NCBI RefSeq assembly: GCF_900162615.1
Contig: NZ_FUFN01000010.1
Span: 1-64,000, forward strand
Length of the DNA: 64,000 nt
Reading direction: 5' to 3'
From: Virgibacillus proomii
GTDB lineage: Bacteria > Bacillota > Bacilli > Bacillales > Amphibacillaceae
A model generated the notes under the pieces. That model saw nothing but the letters and a program-made list of their open reading frames with translations, made no database searches and was not told the DNA's origin. Made by a program: the position numbers and the translations under genes. Position 1 is the stretch's first letter. Each line of letters begins with the position of its first letter. This document shows, in pieces, positions 33,268-43,567 of this stretch.

Positions 33268-35346
33268 ATGGCTAGAGAGTTCTCCTTGGAAAAGACGCGA
33301 AATATTGGTATTATGGCACACATCGATGCAGGTAAAACCACTACTACTGAGCGTATTCTTTTCTATACAGGACGTATTCATAAGATTGGTGAAACACATG
33401 AAGGTGCTTCACAAATGGACTGGATGGAGCAGGAGCAGGAGCGAGGAATTACGATCACTTCAGCTGCTACAACAGCTTCGTGGAAAGATCATCGTATTAA
33501 CATTATCGATACACCTGGTCACGTAGACTTCACTGTAGAAGTTGAACGGTCTTTACGTGTACTCGATGGTGCAGTTACCGTTCTTGATGCTCAATCCGGT
33601 GTAGAACCACAAACAGAAACCGTATGGCGACAAGCAACAACATACGGTGTACCAAGAATTGTATTTATTAACAAAATGGATAAAGTCGGCGCTGATTTCC
33701 TATATGCAACTGGAACGCTGAAAGAACGTTTAGGTGCCAATGCTCACCCTGTTCAACTTCCAATTGGAGCAGAGGATGAATTTGAGGGGATTATTGACCT
33801 AATCTCCATGCATGCTTTCTTTTATGAAGACGATTTAGGTACTCATGCAGAAGAACGTGAAATTCCGGATGAATATAAAGAAAAAGCCGAAGAACTGCGT
33901 AACAACTTGGTTGAAGCAGTTTCTGAGCTTGATGAAGATTTAATGATGAAGTATCTTGAAGGCGAAGAAATTACAAATGACGAGCTGAAAGCAGCTATTC
34001 GTAAAGCGACGTTAAATGTTGAGTTTTATCCAGTATTTTGCGGTTCAGCATTTAAAAACAAGGGTGTTCAATTAATGCTAGACGGTGTTATTGACTATCT
34101 TCCGGCACCAACAGATGTTGCAGATATTGAAGGAATTGTGCCTGGTACAGAGGAGGAAACAACTCGCCCTTCTTCTGAAAATGCACCATTTGCTGCTCTA
34201 GCATTTAAAGTTATGACAGATCCATATGTTGGTAAGTTAACTTTCTTCCGCGTATATTCCGGAACGTTAGATGCTGGTTCCTATGTTTTAAACTCTGTGA
34301 AAAACAAGCGTGAACGTATTGGTCGTATCCTGCAAATGCATGCTAATTCACGTAAAGAGATCTCGAAAGTGCATGCTGGGGAGATCGCTGCTGCGGTTGG
34401 TTTAAAGGATACAAGTACGGGAGATACGCTTTGTGATGAGAAGAATCCAGTTATCCTTGAGTCTATGGAATTCCCTGAGCCTGTAATTGGTGTTGCAATT
34501 GAACCAAAAACAAAAGCGGACCAAGATAAAATGGGAATTGCTTTAGCAAAATTAGCTGAAGAGGACCCAACGTTTAAAACCGAAACAAATGAAGAAACTG
34601 GTCAAACCATTATCTCTGGTATGGGTGAACTCCACTTGGATGTTATTGTTGACCGTTTAAAACGTGAATTTAAAGTAGAGGCAAATGTTGGAGCTCCACA
34701 AGTTGCTTACCGTGAAACTTTCCGTTCTGCTGCCGAAGTAGAAGGTAAGTTTATCCGACAATCTGGTGGACGTGGGCAATACGGTCATGTTTGGATTAAA
34801 TTTGAGCCAAACGAAGAAGGCGCTGGCTTCGAATTTATCAACAAAATTGTTGGTGGTGTTGTTCCTCGTGAATATATTCCATCTATTCAAGCTGGTATTG
34901 AAGAAGCAATGGAGAACGGGGTATTAGCAGGTTATCCGGTAATCGATATTAAGGCAACATTGTATGATGGTAGCTACCACGATGTAGACTCTAACGAAAT
35001 GGCATTTAAAATTGCTGCATCCATGGCATTAAAAGCAGCAAAAAATAAATGTAACCCAGTGCTTCTTGAACCAATTGCTAAAGTAGAAATCGTTGTTCCT
35101 GAAGAATATATGGGAGATATCATGGGAGATGTTACATCTCGTCGTGGGCGTGTGGAAGGAATGGAAGCCCGCGGACCTGCCCAAGTTGTAAAAGGCTTTG
35201 TACCACTTTCTGAAATGTTTGGTTATGCAACAGCATTGCGTTCCAACACCCAAGGACGTGGAACATTCACGATGCACTTTGACCATTATGAAGAAGTGCC
35301 TAAGAGCATCGCTGAAGAAATTATTAAGAAAAATGCTGGCGAATAA
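33268..35346 (+). CDS. fusA: Elongation factor G
   Basis: 692 residues. GTPase motifs AHIDAGKTTT (G1), DTPGHVDF (G3), NKMDK (G4), followed by domains II-V; domain IV loop region VSYR-like GGRGQYGHVW is present. It drives translocation on the ribosome. Follows rpsG at 36 bases in the str operon. Confidence 0.99.
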   Translation: MAREFSLEKTRNIGIMAHIDAGKTTTTERILFYTGRIHKIGETHEGASQMDWMEQEQERGITITSAATTASWKDHRINIIDTPGHVDFTVEVERSLRVLDGAVTVLDAQSGVEPQTETVWRQATTYGVPRIVFINKMDKVGADFLYATGTLKERLGANAHPVQLPIGAEDEFEGIIDLISMHAFFYEDDLGTHAEEREIPDEYKEKAEELRNNLVEAVSELDEDLMMKYLEGEEITNDELKAAIRKATLNVEFYPVFCGSAFKNKGVQLMLDGVIDYLPAPTDVADIEGIVPGTEEETTRPSSENAPFAALAFKVMTDPYVGKLTFFRVYSGTLDAGSYVLNSVKNKRERIGRILQMHANSRKEISKVHAGEIAAAVGLKDTSTGDTLCDEKNPVILESMEFPEPVIGVAIEPKTKADQDKMGIALAKLAEEDPTFKTETNEETGQTIISGMGELHLDVIVDRLKREFKVEANVGAPQVAYRETFRSAAEVEGKFIRQSGGRGQYGHVWIKFEPNEEGAGFEFINKIVGGVVPREYIPSIQAGIEEAMENGVLAGYPVIDIKATLYDGSYHDVDSNEMAFKIAASMALKAAKNKCNPVLLEPIAKVEIVVPEEYMGDIMGDVTSRRGRVEGMEARGPAQVVKGFVPLSEMFGYATALRSNTQGRGTFTMHFDHYEEVPKSIAEEIIKKNAGE

Positions 35347-35469
35347 TTGATTTTTTAATTAATCTAAAGTATAACTTGTATTAAAGGCTAAGAAGTGATG
35401 AATAAGCATTGTTTCTGGCTAACTATAAAATTACAAAACACTTTCATTTAATTAAGGGAGGAACTATAA

Positions 35470-36660
<1,191 letters not shown>

Positions 36661-36679
36661 GAAATTGAAGATAATGGTA

Positions 36680-36715
36680 AAAACACAGGTGGCGTGACGA
36701 CGCTATCTGTGTTTT
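36680..36715 (+). terminator. Terminator after tuf
   Basis: AAAACACAG/CTGTGTTTT arms around an inner GGCGT/ACGCT stem, then TTTTC. The rest of the gap to rpsJ holds the S10 promoter and leader. Confidence 0.7.
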
Positions 36716-36857
36716 CTGCATGTAATGGATCGGTTTCAATTGAAATCATAAGATGTAATCTATCGATATCTAAAAAAAGTGTAAACCCTCTTGAAATCAC
36801 TAGTTAAAGTAAGTATAATGTATAAATGTGCAATCACATAGGTTTTTCAAAAAAAGG

Positions 36858-36886
36858 TTGCAATGACTAGCCATATTCTATATAAT
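36858..36886 (+). promoter_or_regulatory. SigA promoter of the S10 operon
   Basis: TTGCAA, 17 bp spacer, perfect TATAAT; about 130 bases of leader follow before rpsJ. Confidence 0.88.
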
Positions 36887-36892
36887 GAGAAT

Positions 36893-37010
36893 GTTGGTCA
36901 TTAAAGGCGATGAAGCAGAAGGTTGTTGGCACACCCGGCCCCTTTGCCATGGCGGTTGGTCAAGAAATTTCTGCAGAGTATGTCTATTTTAATATGGGCG
37001 AATAAAGGAG
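36893..37010 (+). other. S10 operon 5' leader
   Basis: The leader includes GGTTGTTGGCACACCCGGCC and CCTTTGCCATGGCGG, GC-rich relative to its surroundings and able to form CCATGGC-type short stems. I recall a similar block before rpsJ in B. subtilis but cannot verify it here. A longer rpsJ reading from 36923 runs through this and is rejected. Confidence 0.5.
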
Positions 37011-37018
37011 GGAAAATA

Positions 37019-37327
37019 ATGGCAAAAGAAAAGATTAGAATCCGTTTAAAAGCTTATGATCACCGTATTCTAGATCAGTCGGCTGAGAAAATTGTAAATA
37101 CTGCGAAACGTTCTGGAGCTAAAGTATCAGGACCGATTCCATTACCTACAGAAAAATCAGTATATACGGTATTACGTGCGGTTCATAAATACAAGGATTC
37201 ACGTGAGCAATTCGAAATGCGTACACATAAACGCTTAATCGATATTGTTAATCCTACACCACAGACGGTTGATTCATTGATGCGTCTCGACTTGCCATCT
37301 GGTGTAGATATTGAAATTAAACTATAA
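37019..37327 (+). CDS. rpsJ: 30S ribosomal protein S10
   Basis: 102 residues from ATG 37019 (MAKEKIRIRLKAYDHR), the standard length, after AAAGGAGGGAAAAT. The long loop that interacts with NusB in antitermination (SGAKVSGPIPLPT) is present. First gene of the S10 operon. Confidence 0.98.
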   Translation: MAKEKIRIRLKAYDHRILDQSAEKIVNTAKRSGAKVSGPIPLPTEKSVYTVLRAVHKYKDSREQFEMRTHKRLIDIVNPTPQTVDSLMRLDLPSGVDIEIKL

Positions 37328-37355
37328 TGATTGTTTTTAATAGGAGGTGTAACGG

Positions 37356-37985
37356 ATGACGAAAGGAATCTTAGGTCGTAAAATCGGCATGACTCAGTTG
37401 TTTTCAGAGAGTGGAGAATTAATTCCTGTAACTGTAATAGAGGCTGAGCCGAATGTAGTATTGCAAAAAAGAACGATTGAAAACGATGGTTATGAGGCAA
37501 TACAGCTTGGTTTTGCTGATGAAAAGGAAACACGTACAAACAAGGCGGAAAAAGGTCATGCTGAAAAAGCAAACACAACCCCTAAGCGCTACGTTCGTGA
37601 AATCCGTAATGCAAAGCTTGACGAATATGAAGTAGGTCAAGAAATTAGCGTTAGTGTATTTCAATCTGGAGATAAAGTTGATGTAACAGGAACAACGAAA
37701 GGGAAAGGATTCCAAGGCTCTATTAAGCGTCATAATCAACACCGCGGTCCAATGTCCCACGGTTCTCACTACCATAGAGGCCCTGGTTCTTTAGGTGCGG
37801 TAGATCCGATGCGTGTATTTAAAGGAAGACCACTTCCGGGACGTATGGGTGGAGATCAAGTAACTATCCAAAACCTTGAAGTTGTAAAAGTAGATGAAGA
37901 GCGTAACCTGCTATTAATTAAAGGTAACGTTCCAGGTGCAAAAAAATCATTCGTAAAAATCACGAGTGCGATCAAGGCTAACTAA
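37356..37985 (+). CDS. rplC: 50S ribosomal protein L3
   Basis: 209 residues. Starts MTKGILGRKIGMTQLF. Contains the extended loop toward the peptidyl transferase centre (GSHYHRGPGSLGAVDPMRVF). An early assembly protein of the 50S subunit. SD TAGGAGGTGTAACGG. Confidence 0.98.
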   Translation: MTKGILGRKIGMTQLFSESGELIPVTVIEAEPNVVLQKRTIENDGYEAIQLGFADEKETRTNKAEKGHAEKANTTPKRYVREIRNAKLDEYEVGQEISVSVFQSGDKVDVTGTTKGKGFQGSIKRHNQHRGPMSHGSHYHRGPGSLGAVDPMRVFKGRPLPGRMGGDQVTIQNLEVVKVDEERNLLLIKGNVPGAKKSFVKITSAIKAN

Positions 37986-38011
37986 TCATACAGATGAAGG
38001 GAGGATATGTC

Positions 38012-38635
38012 ATGCCTAAAGTAGCACTATTTAAACAAGACGGAGCTCAAGCTGGTGAAATGGAGTTAAACGATTCTGTATTCGGCATTGAGCCAAATAC
38101 GCATGTTTTACATGAAGCAGTAGTAATGCAACGTTCTTCTATGCGTCAAGGAACCCATGCGGTAAAAAACCGCTCTGAAGTACGTGGTGGAGGACGCAAA
38201 CCATGGCGTCAAAAAGGTACTGGACGTGCACGTCAAGGTTCTATTCGTTCCCCACAATGGGTAGGCGGAGGTACAGTATTTGGTCCAACTCCACGTAGCT
38301 ACAGCTATAAATTACCAAAAAAAGTACGTCGTCTCGCATTAAAATCTGCGCTTTCATCAAAAGTAAAAGAAAACGACCTCGTTGTTTTAGAAAGTCTTAC
38401 TTTTGATGAACCAAAAACAAAAGAAGCTGTGAAAATGCTTGAAGCACTAAAAATTGATAAAAAAGCATTAATCGTAGTTACTGAAAAAGATGACACAATT
38501 ATTCGTTCAACTAATAATCTTCAATCTGTAAAAGTATTAACAGTTGAGGAAATCAATGTTCTAGACTTGCTTGGACATGACAAGCTGATCTTGACGAAGG
38601 ATGCAGCTGAAAAAGCAGGGGAGGTGCTTGCATAA
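38012..38635 (+). CDS. rplD: 50S ribosomal protein L4
   Basis: 207 residues from ATG 38012 (MPKVALFKQDG) after GAAGGGAGGATATGT; an in-frame start at 37994 is unlikely. The long loop with GRKPWRQKGTGRARQGSIRS reaches into the exit tunnel, where macrolide resistance mutations occur; it looks wild type. Stop overlaps the rplW start (TAATG). Confidence 0.98.
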   Translation: MPKVALFKQDGAQAGEMELNDSVFGIEPNTHVLHEAVVMQRSSMRQGTHAVKNRSEVRGGGRKPWRQKGTGRARQGSIRSPQWVGGGTVFGPTPRSYSYKLPKKVRRLALKSALSSKVKENDLVVLESLTFDEPKTKEAVKMLEALKIDKKALIVVTEKDDTIIRSTNNLQSVKVLTVEEINVLDLLGHDKLILTKDAAEKAGEVLA

Positions 38636-38922
38636 TGAAAGATCCACGTGAGATTATAAAGCGCCCTGTCATTACAGAGCATTCAGCTGATCTAATGGCA
38701 GAAAAGAAATACACATTTGAAGTCGCTCCAAAAGCGAACAAAACAGAAATTAAACTAGCTGTTGAACATGTGTTTGGAGTGAAGGTAGTAAAAGTTAATA
38801 CAACGAATTTAAAAGGTAAATTCAAACGTATGGGCCGTTATGGTGGTTTTCGTCCAAATCGCAAGAAAGCCATTGTACAGCTCTCAGAAGATAGCAAAGA
38901 ACTAGACTTCTTTGAAGCATAA
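38635..38922 (+). CDS. rplW: 50S ribosomal protein L23
   Basis: 95 residues. Motif IIKRPVITEHSADL near the start; tunnel-side loop VNTTNLKGKFKRMGRYGG. L23 lies at the exit of the tunnel and helps dock trigger factor and SRP. It shares one base with the rplD stop codon. Confidence 0.97.
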   Translation: MKDPREIIKRPVITEHSADLMAEKKYTFEVAPKANKTEIKLAVEHVFGVKVVKVNTTNLKGKFKRMGRYGGFRPNRKKAIVQLSEDSKELDFFEA

Positions 38923-38953
38923 TTAACAAGATTTCGTGAAGGAGGGAAAAAAG

Positions 38954-39784
38954 ATGGCGATTAAAAAGTTTAGACCAACGTCCAATGGTAGACGTAATAT
39001 GTCCGTATCTGATTTTGCAGAAATTACAACAGATACGCCTGAAAAGTCCCTATTAAGCCCTTTATATAATCGAGGCGGTCGAAACAATCAAGGGAAATTA
39101 ACTGTTCGTCATCAAGGTGGCGGTCATAAGCGTCAATACCGTATCATCGATTTCAAACGTGATAAAGATGGTATACCAGGACGCGTTGCTACTATTGAAT
39201 ATGATCCAAACCGCTCAGCAAACATTGCATTAATTCATTATGCTGATGGAGAAAAACGTTATATTTTAGCTCCGAAAGGTTTGAAAGTAAATCAAGAAAT
39301 TGAATCTGGTGAGAATGCAGACATTAAATTAGGAAATGCGCTTCCTTTAGCAAATATTCCAGTAGGTACAGTCATTCATAATATCGAGTTAAAACCAGGA
39401 CGCGGAGGACAGCTTGCTCGTTCTGCGGGTGCAGAAGCTCAAGTTCTAGGTCGCGATGGAAAATACTCCTTGGTTCGCTTAGCTTCTGGTGAAGTTCGTT
39501 TGATTTTATCTACTTGTCGTGCAACGGTAGGGCAAGTCGGTAATATTGAACATGAGCTCATCCGTATCGGAAAAGCAGGTCGTTCCCGCTGGTTAGGCAA
39601 ACGCCCTACAGTTCGTGGGTCTGTTATGAACCCTAATGATCACCCGCACGGTGGTGGTGAAGGACGTGCACCAATTGGACGTAAGTCACCAATGTCACCT
39701 TGGGGTAAACCTACACTTGGTTACAAAACGCGTAAACGCAACAAACCAACTGATAAGTTTATCGTTCGTAAACGTAAAAAATAA
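38954..39784 (+). CDS. rplB: 50S ribosomal protein L2
   Basis: 276 residues from ATG 38954 (MAIKKFRPTSNGRRN) after GAAGGAGGGAAAAAAG. Central RNA-binding domain and the conserved GVxMNPxxHPHGGGEGR-type segment (SVMNPNDHPHGGGEGRAPIG) close to the peptidyl transferase centre. Required for subunit association. Confidence 0.98.
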   Translation: MAIKKFRPTSNGRRNMSVSDFAEITTDTPEKSLLSPLYNRGGRNNQGKLTVRHQGGGHKRQYRIIDFKRDKDGIPGRVATIEYDPNRSANIALIHYADGEKRYILAPKGLKVNQEIESGENADIKLGNALPLANIPVGTVIHNIELKPGRGGQLARSAGAEAQVLGRDGKYSLVRLASGEVRLILSTCRATVGQVGNIEHELIRIGKAGRSRWLGKRPTVRGSVMNPNDHPHGGGEGRAPIGRKSPMSPWGKPTLGYKTRKRNKPTDKFIVRKRKK

Positions 39785-39841
39785 TCAAAAAACAGTGGCG
39801 GGAAAACAGCCCGTCTTTCCAATCCGAAAGGAGGTTAATCC

Positions 39842-40120
39842 ATGGGTCGCAGTTTGAAAAAAGGACCTTTTGCAGATGACCATTTATTGAAGAAAGTTGA
39901 AACGTTAAATGAAAGTGACAAAAAGCAAGTTATTAAAACTTGGTCACGTCGTTCTACTATATTCCCTACATTCGTTGGACACACGATCGCTGTGTACGAC
40001 GGACGCAAACATGTACCAGTTTATATTACGGAAGACATGGTCGGTCATAAACTAGGAGAATTCGCGCCAACACGCACCTTTAGAGGGCACGGCGGCGATG
40101 ATAAGAAAACAAAACGCTAA
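39842..40120 (+). CDS. rpsS: 30S ribosomal protein S19
   Basis: 92 residues. MGRSLKKGPFADDHLLKK start and a central KTWSRRSTIFPTFVGHTIAV motif. Lies in the 30S head, near the A-site finger. SD AAAGGAGGTTAATCC. Confidence 0.98.
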   Translation: MGRSLKKGPFADDHLLKKVETLNESDKKQVIKTWSRRSTIFPTFVGHTIAVYDGRKHVPVYITEDMVGHKLGEFAPTRTFRGHGGDDKKTKR

Positions 40121-40138
40121 TGAGAGGAGGCACATATC

Positions 40139-40480
40139 ATGCAAGCTAAAGCCGTTGCAAAATCGGTTCGTATTGCTCCTCGTAAAGTACGTCTAGTCGT
40201 TGATCTTATTCGAGGAAAAAGTGTAGGTGAAGCAATTGCGATTTTACGTCATACACAACGCGGTGCTTCTCCAATTGTAGAAAAAGTATTAAATTCTGCA
40301 GTCGCAAACGCAGAGCATAATTATGAAATGGACACGGATAATCTGATTGTTTCTGAAGCATTTGTAAACGAAGGTGTTACGTTGAAACGTTTCCGTCCGC
40401 GTGCACAAGGTCGTGCAAGCAGAATTAATAAGCGCACAAGCCACATCACAGTTGTGGTAACAGAAAAGAAGGAGGGATAG
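40139..40480 (+). CDS. rplV: 50S ribosomal protein L22
   Basis: 113 residues. IAPRKVRLVVDLIRGKSVGE near the start; tunnel loop RFRPRAQGRASRINKRTSH near the end looks wild type at macrolide-relevant sites. Begins 18 bases after rpsS. Confidence 0.98.
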   Translation: MQAKAVAKSVRIAPRKVRLVVDLIRGKSVGEAIAILRHTQRGASPIVEKVLNSAVANAEHNYEMDTDNLIVSEAFVNEGVTLKRFRPRAQGRASRINKRTSHITVVVTEKKEG

Positions 40481-40483
40481 TCA

Positions 40484-41125
40484 GTGGGTCAAAAAGTAAA
40501 TCCAAACGGTCTTCGTGTCGGTATCATTAAAGACTGGCAGTCGAAATGGTACGCTGATAAAGACTATGCAGACTTACTACATGAAGATATTAAAATTAGA
40601 GAATATCTAGAAAACCGTTTAAAAACATCTGCTGTTTCTTCAATTGACATTGAACGTGCAGCAAATCGTGTTAATATCACAATTCATACTGGGAAGCCTG
40701 GTATGGTAATTGGTAAAGGCGGTTCAGAAGTAGAATCACTACGTAAAGCTTTGAACAGTTTAACCGGCAAGCGGGTTCATATTAATATTGTAGAAATTAA
40801 AAAAGTTGATCTTGATGCAAGATTAGTTGCTGAAAATATTGCTCGTCAATTAGAAAATCGTGTTTCATTCCGACGTGTACAAAAACAAGCCATTCAACGT
40901 ACTATGCGTGCTGGCGCTAAAGGAATTAAAACACAAGTATCTGGACGTCTAGGTGGAGCAGATATTGCTCGTGCGGAACACTATAGCGAAGGAACAGTAC
41001 CACTACACACGCTGCGTGCTGACATCGATTACGGTACAGCAGAAGCTGACACTACTTACGGTAAGCTAGGTGTCAAAGTGTGGATTTATCGTGGTGAAGT
41101 CCTTCCAACTAAAACTGATAAATAA
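40484..41125 (+). CDS. rpsC: 30S ribosomal protein S3
   Basis: 213 residues, GTG start after GAAGGAGGGATAGTCA. KH domain with GKPGMVIGKGGSEVESLRK near residue 66. S3 is at the mRNA entry channel and has helicase activity. The C-terminus ends KTDK, a few residues shorter than in B. subtilis. Confidence 0.97.
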   Translation: MGQKVNPNGLRVGIIKDWQSKWYADKDYADLLHEDIKIREYLENRLKTSAVSSIDIERAANRVNITIHTGKPGMVIGKGGSEVESLRKALNSLTGKRVHINIVEIKKVDLDARLVAENIARQLENRVSFRRVQKQAIQRTMRAGAKGIKTQVSGRLGGADIARAEHYSEGTVPLHTLRADIDYGTAEADTTYGKLGVKVWIYRGEVLPTKTDK

Positions 41126-41143
41126 GGAAGGGGGCACTGCATT

Positions 41144-41578
41144 ATGTTAATGCCTAAACGTGTAAAATATCGTAGACAACATCGTGGAAAAATGAGAGGC
41201 CAAGCTAAAGGCGGTACAACAGTATCTTTCGGTGATTACGGTTTGCAAGCAATAGAAGCATCATGGATTACAAGCCGTCAGATTGAGGCTGCTCGTATTG
41301 CAATGACCCGTTACATGAAGCGTGGCGGTAAAGTTTGGATTAAAATCTTTCCTGATAAACCATATACTGCAAAGCCATTAGAAGTACGAATGGGTTCCGG
41401 TAAAGGTGCTCCAGAAGGATGGGTAGCAGTAGTTAAGCCAGGGAAAATCATGTTTGAAATCGCAGGTGTATCAGAAGAAGTTGCTCGTGAAGCGTTGCGT
41501 CTTGCTTCTCATAAGCTTCCGATTAAAACTAAATTTGTAAAACGTGAAGAAATTGGTGGTGAAAGCAATGAAGGCTAA
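41144..41578 (+). CDS. rplP: 50S ribosomal protein L16
   Basis: 144 residues. MLMPKRVKYRRQHRGKMRG start, central WITSRQIEAARIAMTRYMKR, and GSGKGAPEGWVAVVKPGK. L16 organises the A-site tRNA region of the 50S subunit. Its end overlaps rpmC by 11 bases. Confidence 0.98.
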   Translation: MLMPKRVKYRRQHRGKMRGQAKGGTTVSFGDYGLQAIEASWITSRQIEAARIAMTRYMKRGGKVWIKIFPDKPYTAKPLEVRMGSGKGAPEGWVAVVKPGKIMFEIAGVSEEVAREALRLASHKLPIKTKFVKREEIGGESNEG

Positions 41579-41768
41579 TGAAATTAGAGAACTAACCACT
41601 GCCGAAATTGAACAAAAAGTTAAATCGTTAAAAGAAGAATTATTTAATTTACGCTTCCAGCTTGCAACTGGACAATTGGAAAACACTGCTCGCATCCGTG
41701 AAGTAAGAAAATCAATTGCTCGTATGAAAACTATTGTACGTCAACGTGAATTGGGCGTAAATAACTAG
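41568..41768 (+). CDS. rpmC: 50S ribosomal protein L29
   Basis: 66 residues from ATG 41568 (MKANEIRELTTAEIE), inside the 3' end of rplP; GGTGGTGAAAG upstream serves as ribosome site. Two-helix protein with the LFNLRFQLATGQLEN motif. It is near the exit tunnel beside L23. Confidence 0.95.
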   Translation: MKANEIRELTTAEIEQKVKSLKEELFNLRFQLATGQLENTARIREVRKSIARMKTIVRQRELGVNN

Positions 41769-41795
41769 AAATCTCGAGAGGAGGTTAGCCTCAAA

Positions 41796-42059
41796 ATGAC
41801 TGAACGTAATCAACGTAAAGTATACACTGGCCGTGTAGTTTCCGATAAAATGGATAAAACCATTACGGTATTAGTTGAAACATACAAATTTCATAAGCTA
41901 TATGGAAAACGTGTAAAGTACTCTAAGAAATTTAAAGCACATGATGAAAATAACCAAGCAAAAATTGGTGATATCGTGACAATTATGGAAACCCGTCCGC
42001 TATCAGCTACCAAGCATTTTCGCTTAGTAGAAATTGTTGAAGAAGCGGTAATTATCTAA
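41796..42059 (+). CDS. rpsQ: 30S ribosomal protein S17
   Basis: 87 residues. OB fold with GRVVSDKMDKTITVLVETY and the later GDIVTIMETRPLSATKHFRL motif. Binds the 5' domain of 16S rRNA early in assembly. SD GAGAGGAGGTTAG. Confidence 0.97.
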   Translation: MTERNQRKVYTGRVVSDKMDKTITVLVETYKFHKLYGKRVKYSKKFKAHDENNQAKIGDIVTIMETRPLSATKHFRLVEIVEEAVII

Positions 42060-42101
42060 TAAAATTCGCTCGGAAGGTATCTGAAGGGAGGTCACAGCGT
42101 T

Positions 42102-42470
42102 ATGATTCAACAAGAGAGTCGTTTAAAAGTTGCAGATAACTCTGGTGCTCGTGAATTGTTAACCATTAAAGTATTGGGCGGATCAGGACGAAAAACAGCT
42201 AATATCGGTGATGTTGTTGTTTGTACGGTGAAAGAAGCAACACCAGGCGGCGTTGTCAAAAAAGGCGATGTTGTTAAAGCTGTTATCGTGCGTTCAAAAT
42301 CTGGTGCACGCCGTAAAGATGGATCATATATTCGTTTTGATGAAAATGCAGCGGTAATTGTTCGTGATGATAAAAGTCCAAGAGGAACTCGTATTTTTGG
42401 ACCAGTCGCACGTGAATTACGTGATGCAAAGTTCATGAAAATCGTATCTCTTGCTCCAGAAGTATTATAA
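42102..42470 (+). CDS. rplN: 50S ribosomal protein L14
   Basis: 122 residues, standard. MIQQESRLKVADNSGARELL start and GSYIRFDENAAVIVRDDKS near residue 70. Located at the subunit interface; it also is the docking site of the silencing factor RsfS. In other Bacillaceae rplX follows closely; here about 190 bp including a repeat separates them. Confidence 0.98.
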   Translation: MIQQESRLKVADNSGARELLTIKVLGGSGRKTANIGDVVVCTVKEATPGGVVKKGDVVKAVIVRSKSGARRKDGSYIRFDENAAVIVRDDKSPRGTRIFGPVARELRDAKFMKIVSLAPEVL

Positions 42471-42474
42471 GAGT

Positions 42475-42619
42475 GTGTTCAAATAGAGGATAAAAAGGTT
42501 TGAAAATTTCATGTCGGTGCCGTTTTGAGCAGCTAGCGTGTAAAAGTTAAATGCATGGGAGCGGAGAAACATGGCAACGATGAATGAAGCGTCGTTTTTA
42601 TTTGACTTTTTGAACATCC
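42475..42619 (+). mobile_element. MITE-like repeat, family C, inside the spc operon
   Basis: About 145 bp between rplN and rplX. It begins GTGTTCAAATAGAGGATAAA and ends GACTTTTTGAACATCC, so TGTTCAAA-type termini are inverted. The middle shares GGGAGCGGAGAAACATGGCA with 32657-32676. No ORF. It has no terminator hairpin with T run, so read-through of the operon should be possible. Confidence 0.72.
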
Positions 42620-42661
42620 TTTATGAGCTAAAAATTAGCCTTGTTAGGAGGTGCGTTAAGC

Positions 42662-42973
42662 ATGCATGTAAAAAAAGGTGATAAAGTCAAAGTTATTTCC
42701 GGCAAAGACCGTGGAAAAGAAGGCACAGTTTTAGAAGCATACCCGAAAAAAGAACGAGTGCTTGTTGAAGGCATTAACATGATAAAAAAACATGCCAAAC
42801 CTTCTCAGGAGAATCCACAAGGAGGAATTCTGAACCAAGAAGCACCAATCCATGTTTCTAACGTAATGCCGTTAGATCCTAAATCCGGTGAACCAACCCG
42901 TGTTGGCTATGAAGTGCGTGATGGAAAGAAAGTCCGCATCGCTAAAAAATCCGGTAAAGCGTTAGATAAATAG
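42662..42973 (+). CDS. rplX: 50S ribosomal protein L24
   Basis: 103 residues from ATG 42662 (MHVKKGDKVKVISGKDRGKE), placed by TAGGAGGTGCGTTAAGC. N-terminal KOW motif. It starts 50S assembly by binding the 5' end of 23S rRNA. A reading from 42641 would overlap the ribosome site. Confidence 0.97.
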   Translation: MHVKKGDKVKVISGKDRGKEGTVLEAYPKKERVLVEGINMIKKHAKPSQENPQGGILNQEAPIHVSNVMPLDPKSGEPTRVGYEVRDGKKVRIAKKSGKALDK

Positions 42974-42997
42974 GTTTAGCGAAAGGAGGGCGACATG

Positions 42998-43537
42998 ATG
43001 AATCAACTGAAGAAAAAATATCAAGATGAAGTAATACCATCGTTAATGAAAAAATTTAACTATAAATCTGTAATGCAAGTACCAGCAATCGACAAAATTG
43101 TAATTAATATGGGTGTTGGTGACGCAGTACAAAACTCAAAAGCTTTGGACAATGCTGTTGAAGAGCTTGCATTAATTTCTGGTCAAAAGCCTGTAATTAC
43201 ACGTGCAAAAAAATCAATTGCTGGTTTTCGCCTTCGTGAGGGAATGCCGATCGGTGCGAAAGTAACCCTTCGCGGTGAGCGTATGTACGATTTTTTACAA
43301 AAGCTAATTGCTGTATCACTTCCACGTGTACGTGACTTCCGTGGGATTTCTAAAAAAGCATTTGATGGCCGTGGAAATTACACATTAGGTATTAAAGAAC
43401 AGCTAATTTTCCCAGAAATTAATTATGATAAAGTTAACAAAGTCCGCGGTATGGATATTGTTATCGTGACAAGCTCCAACACTGATGAAGAAGCTCGTGA
43501 ACTTCTGACTCAGCTGGGCATGCCTTTCCAAAAGTAA
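42998..43537 (+). CDS. rplE: 50S ribosomal protein L5
   Basis: 179 residues from the second of two tandem ATGs (42998), the B. subtilis length; ATG 42995 is equally possible. Motifs: INMGVGDAVQNSKALDNA, PVITRAKKSIAGFRLREGMP, and GRGNYTLGIKEQLIFPEI. L5 binds 5S rRNA in the central protuberance. Confidence 0.97.
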   Translation: MNQLKKKYQDEVIPSLMKKFNYKSVMQVPAIDKIVINMGVGDAVQNSKALDNAVEELALISGQKPVITRAKKSIAGFRLREGMPIGAKVTLRGERMYDFLQKLIAVSLPRVRDFRGISKKAFDGRGNYTLGIKEQLIFPEINYDKVNKVRGMDIVIVTSSNTDEEARELLTQLGMPFQK

Positions 43538-43567
43538 GCGAAAGAGCGAATACAAGGAGGGAAAATA

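Noticed and set aside
36923..37018. N-terminal extension of rpsJ
   Set aside because: Part of the S10 leader; S10 has 102 residues in the family and a strong ribosome site before 37019.
42470..42640. A lost small gene between rplN and rplX
   Set aside because: No frame is open across it and no gene is expected here; inverted ends point to an inserted element.
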